A DNA stretch of 64,000 bases, from assembly GCA_947179155.2 (NCBI GenBank), contig OX359283.1, positions 8,804,264 through 8,868,263 on the forward strand, in the 5' to 3' direction. The stretch is from Hedera helix. Its lineage: Eukaryota; Streptophyta; Magnoliopsida; Apiales; Araliaceae. Positions 57,711 through 64,000 of the stretch are shown here, in pieces (positions within the stretch are counted from its first letter, which is position 1; each line of letters begins with the position of its first letter). The position numbers were made by a program, and so were the translations under genes. A model generated the notes under the pieces. That model saw only the letters and a program-made list of their open reading frames with translations. It did not search any database and was not told where the DNA came from.

Positions 57711-57849
57711 AGTCACCTAACACGTTATCATACTTGCAAGTATAACTAATAATACTAACTTGGGCCAATTATTAAATCTTACATGATCCATTATAAAATG
57801 TATTTAATACATATACACATTGGCCCACTAACATAACATATACGTACAC
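55066..57849 (-). repeat. LTR H (minus orientation), interrupted on its right by the next element
   Basis: It starts TGTAACGACCCC, the reversed end of a chromovirus-like LTR. It holds two copies of a 210-220 bp unit around 56395-56570 and 56615-56770 (sharing TTTTGAAAATTCATA, CTACATAGTATTTATTAAAA and AATAATTTGG-like words). (AT)n runs lie at 57313-57353 and 57650-57709, in U3-like sequence. At 57850 another LTR starts, so the end of LTR H would lie beyond that insertion, outside the window. Confidence 0.75.
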
Positions 57850-58979
57850 TGTGACGCCCCCAAATTCGGGTCCCTTGAACCTCGGGTTCGGTGCTCACTA
57901 TTCATCACTTGACAAACATTCATAAACTAAAACTTCAATAACTCGCGGAAAACATACATAATTTCATTTCAAAACGTACCTTCAATCTCAGGTTCCACTA
58001 ACCTTAATACATCATCATTACCTTATACTACAAAAGGTTTACACATATAGTACGAACTAATTACGTCTATTCGTTCATCTTTCCTTTGTCGTGGTACTCC
58101 TTATATCATTCGGCTTAACTGAAAATAGTTCATGATATAGCAAGGGTGAGCAACTACTTTGCCCGGCAAGTTTAAATAAATAAGAAATGATATATCATGA
58201 ATGAAAAAGATTTATCTTCGAAAGTTTCAACAATAGATAACAATTGTGAAATAACAAGAATCAATGTTCAATAAAAGAATGGATTGACTCTTTACCGCTG
58301 AGTGGTCTCAAAGGACCATGAACTACTACTAAGGTAGGACAGACATACAATGTCTGACACCTTGTTAAAAATAACGGGACACTCGAGGGGATCAGCCCTC
58401 TCATGTCCTATGTATATTCATAACATTTAGATTTCTTGCGCAAATTCGGTTACCCGACAATATAAAAATCTCCTTTAACTAGGGTTGTTCTTACTCAGTC
58501 TTACTATAAGAATCCGCACCAGCCAATGGTTTGGATAAGCTTTCATAACATTCAATTAGATGAATTTAACATGCATTTGTCTAGCCGAAATAATTAGCTT
58601 AGACATCCTTAAACAGTTCGTGAATTTATGAACTATAACAATTGCAAAAGCATTATGTGCGAATACAATAACAAATAATGAGGTGGAATAATTTTAGATA
58701 ATTAATCCACTTTAAGTTCTGTCAAATAACTACGAGTGTAGAATTTGCTCAACAATAATTTGAATAGCTCAATGTAAATAAAGTTGAAGGAAACTTGCAA
58801 CAATAAATACAAGTTAGGGTTAAGAAGAACTTGCCTGTTCCGCTGACAACTGCTATTCAACTTAAAAATACTTCCTTTGGGTGACCTAATATCCAATAAC
58901 ATTAATCCTCCAATTAGCATAACACATAAAAGTTTATTTAGCATTAATAACCTTAACATATATATCTTAAATCATAACC

Positions 58980-60118
58980 TTAAAACTCTTAATAATATTA
59001 TCAATCCCTTGATAATATTTTAACTCACATAACCATCACTTCATTGCTTTATAATATTATCTCCTTTGATAATATATAATTACTACATATAATATTATTA
59101 ATCGTATAATAATATTTTAACCATCTATTATTTCAATAAAAATCACTTAGCTCCTCAATATTATTAACCATCTAATAATCTCCTTAATCTCTTTATTATC
59201 TCAAACACTTATTAACATTATTAATAATAATGCTTTACACTATCCCCAATGATATTAATTATCAAATAATATCTTAATTATTTATAAATATTATTAACCA
59301 TTTAATAATATTTTATCCTCTTTATAATATTATTAATCCTTTAATAATATTCTTATCCTTAGTTAATATTATTAATCATTTAATAATATTTCAATCATAT
59401 ATTTACATTATGAATAATGTCTTACTCTTCAAATAATATTATTTATCAAATAATATCTTCAATAACATATAAATATTATTATCCATTTTAATAATATTTT
59501 ACACTCAAGATAATATCATTTAATAATATCTTTTTCTCTCATTAATATTATTAACCATTTAAATAATATTTTATTCTCATGCTAATATTATTAACCATTT
59601 AATAATATTTTAATCATTTATTAATATTATTAATTATTTAATAATATTTTATTAACTCACTAATATTATTATCCACTTAATAATACTTTATCCATTATCT
59701 AATATTAAAAACTATTTAATAATATTTTATTCCTATACTAATATTATTAATCATTTAATAATATTTTAATCATTTATTAATATTATTAATCATTTAATAA
59801 TATTTTATTAACTTACTAATATTATTAATCATTTAATAATATTTTATTCATTATCTAATAGAATTAACTATTTAATAATATTTTATTCATATACTAATAT
59901 TATTAACCATTTAATAATATTTTAATCTTTTATTAATATTATTAATCATTTAATAATATTTTATTCATTTTCTAATATTATTAACTATTTAATAATATTT
60001 TATTGACTTTCTAATATTATTATACATTTAATAATATTTTAGTGATTTTCTAATATTATTATTTATTTAATAATATTTTATTTAAATTACATATATTATT
60101 AATCCATTAATAATATTT
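58980..60118. repeat. 39-bp AT minisatellite in the LTR of element K, longest copy
   Basis: Roughly 29 units in 1.1 kb, of the form TAATATTATTAATCATTTAA then TAATATTTTATTNNNTTNC. Units are degenerate at the left (58980-59500) and regular at the right (59560-60070). The array is about twice as long as in solo LTR C. Confidence 0.92.
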
Positions 60119-60224
60119 ATTATCTTTTTCTTATTAAATCAACCTTCCACAATTTTAAAAATACATTTATTAGGTTCAAAAATAATAAAATAATTTTTGA
60201 AACATTTTTCATTTTTCATTTTTC

Positions 60225-60345
60225 TGACCCGACCCGACCCGGAAAACCCGGCTCGAAAAATTTATTTTTCCGGAAACAGTGCACTGCGCTGCAGCGCAGT
60301 GTTTTACTCTGCAAACGGCGCCCCGGCGCTGTCCGGCAGAATCAA
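60225..60345. repeat. GC-rich palindrome block in the LTR of element K
   Basis: GACCCGACCCGACCCGG, then GTGCACTGCGCTGCAGCGCA (arms CACTGCGCTG and CAGCGCAGTG are exact inverted copies around 60278-60301), then GGCGCCCCGGCGCTG. It adjoins the minisatellite, as in solo LTR C and element J. Confidence 0.88.
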
Positions 60346-61391
60346 ATTCCAAATTTTTATTCTTGACAGTTTTGATACTTTTTGTTCAAACCTTGATAAA
60401 ATAAAATCTACACATCCAAATGACACCAAATCAATGCTAATGTGTTCCTAATTTCTTGTTTTACAATATTCCATGGTTCGATCGTCTTTTTGAAAATGTT
60501 TTACATGAAATTTATGGATCGAACCATCTAGGATTTAAAAATGGCATCCTTTGCTGTGAAAGCTATAACTTCTTTGTTTTTCAATATTTTTGAAAGATTC
60601 AAGTTGGGTTATCTTTATAACACATAGATTTATCATTCAAGACTATTAGGTCATAAAAATAAACTACACATCTCAAATCAAGAATCATCAACCTAGATAT
60701 TAGCTAGGGTTTTATCATCAAGCATGTTTATACTACCATTTCTTCCATTATCTTTCATATCAACCATGTTAGAATAATCATCTAGCATACATAACCATCA
60801 ACTTTCATAAATATTCAAGATCTAACACCGCATATGTTTTTCTTTCCCTCATATAAAACTAAATAATCAAACTAAGGTTCAAAGAACTTTAAACCTTTCA
60901 ATGTCGATCTTCTTCTTACAAACGGTTGGATCTCTTCTTTGATCTTCTTGATCTACCCGAAATTAGCTAGCACTTTTCAAACTCTCAAGTATTCTTCCAC
61001 AAGAGCTCTAGCACTTCTCTCTCTATAATACTTGGAAACTAACAAATGAGCCAACCAACCTATTTCCTTCTTTACTTCTTCTTATTTATAGATGTCTAGG
61101 ATCCTTCCAATTAAGCTCCTAATCCACCCAACTCTAGTCAATTAGCATTTCTAAACATACTTACTATTGCTTGGAATGACTAGCTTGATTGACCATTGGT
61201 GTGGCATGTTGCTTGCAATTTAATTTAGAGATTGAGTGAAGTTACACATTGTGTACAAAATAAGCAACATGAAAGCAAAACTTCACCCCAAGTGGGGGCC
61301 CCATTTGGCCGGCTATATCCCCCTTTTTGTGCCAAGTTTTGATTTAATTTTATTGCTTTTATATTAATATATACATCTATATATGTATTCA

Positions 61392-61468
<77 letters not shown>

Positions 61469-62229
61469 TGACCAACAATTGACTTTCATTTGGGCTCCAC
61501 ATTGAACTTATGAATACATTCTATTGGACTCATTCAATTAAATTGTTTGGGCTCAATTTATTTAACACATTGGGCTAGCATTAAATAAACTATGCTACCT
61601 TTAATTAAATCAAGCATTGAGCTTGTTTAATTATTACATGGATCATTGTTTAATTAAATTATATAGGCTACTAGGTTAGTTTATTGGACCTAGTTTAATA
61701 TATCATTTGGACTTATTATATAATCCAATTAAATTTGCTATTTATAAGCCCATTGGACTCCTTAATTAAGATAGCTTACATAACACTATTACTTACAAAT
61801 TTGTGGGTTTGTTTTAATAAAACCCTAACACATATTAATACAAGTACTTTGACTTGATTAATTCATTCACTAACACTTATCATCAAATTGGGTTTATAAT
61901 ATAGTTAACCATTCACAAATAATTATTCCCACATTGGGTTATCTTAAATAATTCACTTGCTTCTTCTTTCTCATTATTCATACAAGTAATTAACTTGTTC
62001 ACTATACCTCTTCTTAATTGTCGTACAAGGCCAACATTCAAGCTTTGTGATTTTTTTAAATACGCTTCTTTTGAAATCTTTTTCCTTCTTTAGTTAATTA
62101 ATTTAATTAACTAATTTAATACTTCTCATCATACAACTTATCACCTACACACATACTTCATACCTCTTATTTTCTTATGGATATAAAAAAAATAAAAAAA
62201 TTGGGTTCGTAATTTTCTCGGTCATTACA

Positions 62230-62434
62230 TTCACCCTTCCTTATAAGGATTTTGTCCCCAGAATCACCGTTATAAGATTACTTAAGATTTTCTTATTATC
62301 TGTTCTTTTCCTGACTCTTTCCTTTATATATTCGAATTAATTTTTACGAACAACTTTCCTTCATCAATCTAACACAATCCTTTGATTTAAAGACACTTCA
62401 TTTTAATAAAATATTCTACTTTCTTCGAGAAATT
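62230..62434 (-). promoter_or_regulatory. PPT and short pol remnant of element K
   Basis: TTCACCCTTCCTTATAAGG on + is the reversed PPT, followed by ATTTTGTCCCCAGAATC, the usual end of pol. About 170 bp of AT-rich sequence then separates it from gag. The whole RT-RNase H-integrase region is missing here. Confidence 0.85.
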
Positions 62435-63551
62435 CTATTTACTTAGTGAATTTCTCAGACATATAGTTTTCGAATCAAATAATACCCAAACGATTATATT
62501 ATTGATCGAAAAACAATTGTCACCATGCCTCTTGGCTTTCTTGATATTACTTCTCGCCTTGCTTTCCTTCTTCGGGCAGTCCTTAAACGGATGACCCATT
62601 CTTCCACAAATACAACACTTCCTATTCTTTCTAGGACCAGGACAGTTTGAAGCACCGTGTCCTTTCCCTCTACATCTATAACAACTATCTGTCCCTTTTA
62701 GACATACTAATATATGGTTCTTTCCACAACTTTCTATTCTTCTTTTGTCTTTTCTTTGACCATTCTCACCATTTTTTATGGTTCCTCTTTCGTTTCTGAG
62801 CGTTACAACCTCCGCTACTACCCTTACCATTTTCTTCTTCACTCTTCTTTCCTTTCCTTTCTTGATTATATTCTGCCAAAGCCTTACTTCCGCCTCCTGC
62901 TATGATTGCCTTTTCCATCATTACTGAAAACGTGTTAATCTGAAAAACTGAAACCTTACTGTAGATTCATGAATTTAATCCTTGTTCAAACCTTCTTGTC
63001 TTTCATTCTTCCGTGTCCACTTAATGTGGCGCGAATCTTGCTAGTTCGTTGAACTTGGCAGCATATTCTGCTACCGTCATGTTCCCCTGTTTGAGTTCTA
63101 AAAATTTCACTTTCATCCTTGTTTGAGTACTATTTGAAAAATAGTTTTCAAATACTAACTCCTTAAATCGAGTCCACGTAACAATTCCTTCTCCTGCTCG
63201 TATTTTATTAGTCTTCCACCAATAATTAGCCTCTCCCTTCATCATGAAGGTGGCAAATGTTGTCTTCTGTTCCTCCGCAACACGCATAACTTCAAACACT
63301 TTCTCCATCTCTTCCATCCACGTCTGAGCTTCGATCGGATCTATTGTTCCTCGAAACTCCGATGATCCTACTATTTTAAAGTCCTTAAAGCTCGCCAAAT
63401 GATTTACCAGCGAACTTCCTACTGTTGGAGTTCGGTTTTGAATTGTTTCTACTAACATATTAACAAAAGTTTGCATCGGGTCTATTTGACCTCCTTTACT
63501 ATTAACTGATTCTTCCATCCTCCGATTTCGGGGTTGTTTACGCGGCGACAT
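62435..63551 (-). pseudogene. Element K gag with two zinc knuckles, broken; joined to pol 3' end by a large deletion
   Basis: On the minus strand from 63551, MSPRKQPRNRRMEESVN leads to the retrotransposon gag domain: FRGTIDPIEAQTWMEEMEKV, FATFMMKGEANYWWKTNKIR, FENYFSNSTQTRMKVKFLEL and KQGNMTVAEYAAKFNELARF. A TAA at 63021-63023 stops it in APH-stop-VDTEE, one base from a Leu codon. After frameshifts, the frame at 62842-62435 carries two CCHC knuckles, CYRCRGKGHGASNC and CCICGRMGHPFKDC, then VWVLFDSKT. That last piece looks like the start of the protease loop (LFDSG), after which homology ends. The deletion therefore runs from protease to near the end of pol. The product would have been a gag-only, non-autonomous element, but this copy no longer encodes intact Gag. 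Confidence 0.9.
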
Positions 63552-64000
63552 TATGTGTTTTTAAAATAAAACTTACGTTATGCTCTTATATTCTGTTCCT
63601 TACATTCATTCTTATAGCATTTAATATTTAATGCTCACAGTATCACTCTAAAACATATAAACATAACATCTATATTTATACGCAAACAGTAGAGCCTTAG
63701 CACATTTCATTCTGAAACCTACTTCAATAAACGTTCATATCCCATAAAGACCGCAAAAGTCGGGATTTAACATAACCATTTAACCCACATACTCCAAGAG
63801 TTGGGTTTTACAAACACATAGTATACCTTACTCCTCTTATTCACTCCTTCTTCCTCTCGTACAACATATTTTACCTTCCTTACCTCGGAACTTAATAACT
63901 CGAATATCGTCTTCTTCTTATGTTTCCTTACACGTACTTGATTGCTAAGTAGTGTATCACTATTCTTCTTTAATTTCTCATCATCCAGTAAAATTCACTA
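63552..64000 (-). other. Leader (5' untranslated region) of element K
   Basis: Sequence upstream of the gag start on the minus strand. No frame, primer site or LTR end is visible before the window edge. The 5' LTR must lie to the right, outside the window. Confidence 0.6.

Larger units (their letters stand above)
57850..62229 (-). repeat. 3' LTR (4.4 kb) of gag-only element K
   Basis: Ends are TGTGACGCCCCC and CGGTCATTACA on +; the right end adjoins a PPT, so this is the 3' LTR of a minus-strand element. Same family as solo LTR C and element J: it shares the starting section, the 39-bp minisatellite and a GC-rich block. A 70-bp (AT)n run lies at 61394-61464. The left flank is ACACT; the matching right flank would be outside the window. 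Confidence 0.9.

Overview
This window reads as a piece of repeat-rich, AT-rich plant nuclear chromatin, probably from a eudicot, although the sequence alone does not fix the species. Almost all of it is LTR retrotransposon DNA of two Ty3/Gypsy types. One type is Athila/Tat-like: PPT of the form AAGTTTGGGGG, a degraded tRNA-Asp-type primer site, and an extra ORF after pol. The other is chromovirus-like (Tekay/Del type): a chromodomain-type tail, a PPT read on the reverse strand as ..TTCACCCCTCCTTATAAG.., a tRNA-iMet primer site, and very long LTRs that start TGTAATA/TGTAAGA and end GTCACA. No complete host gene is visible. Two fragments of ordinary plant genes were recognised: a broken FATB acyl-ACP thioesterase (three exons) and one exon of a PP28-type phosphoprotein.

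Layout. 1-6545: 3' part of an Athila-like element on +, with an open RNase H-integrase frame, an array of short palindromes, a third ORF broken by one stop, three PPT-like motifs and a truncated 3' LTR. 6546-9038: decayed chromovirus-like pol on -, cut inside reverse transcriptase by a CACTA transposon end (9039-9837). 9838-23697: nearly full-length chromovirus-like element on - (element B) with both LTRs; its 3' LTR carries a nested 3.6-kb solo LTR. 23698-29908: the least repetitive part, holding the PP28 and FATB fragments. 29909-33708: 3.8-kb solo LTR on +. 34236-36866: an inverted relative of that LTR plus decayed pol on -. 36867-40992: 5' LTR, gag, protease and start of RT of a second Athila element with many nonsense codons. 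40993-49655: a LARD-like element with 4.4-kb LTRs and almost no coding content. 49656-54171: a left-truncated LTR with a nested 3.1-kb solo LTR flanked by a perfect 5-bp duplication. 55066-57849: another LTR on -. 57850-64000: 3' end of a gag-only deletion derivative on -, inserted in that LTR and running off the window.

How the parts relate. The elements are nested, so insertion order can be read: element B lies in the CACTA end, which lies in older pol; the second Athila lies in an older integrase; the LARD-like element lies in Athila RT. A recurring theme is that each long LTR family carries its own small CpG-rich or palindromic repeat block inside AT-rich DNA, and three LTRs share a 39-bp AT minisatellite. 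No new defence or metabolic system was found. The most notable signals are the captured or decayed gene fragments next to a CACTA end, the alternating palindrome arrays, and the coding-poor long-LTR element.
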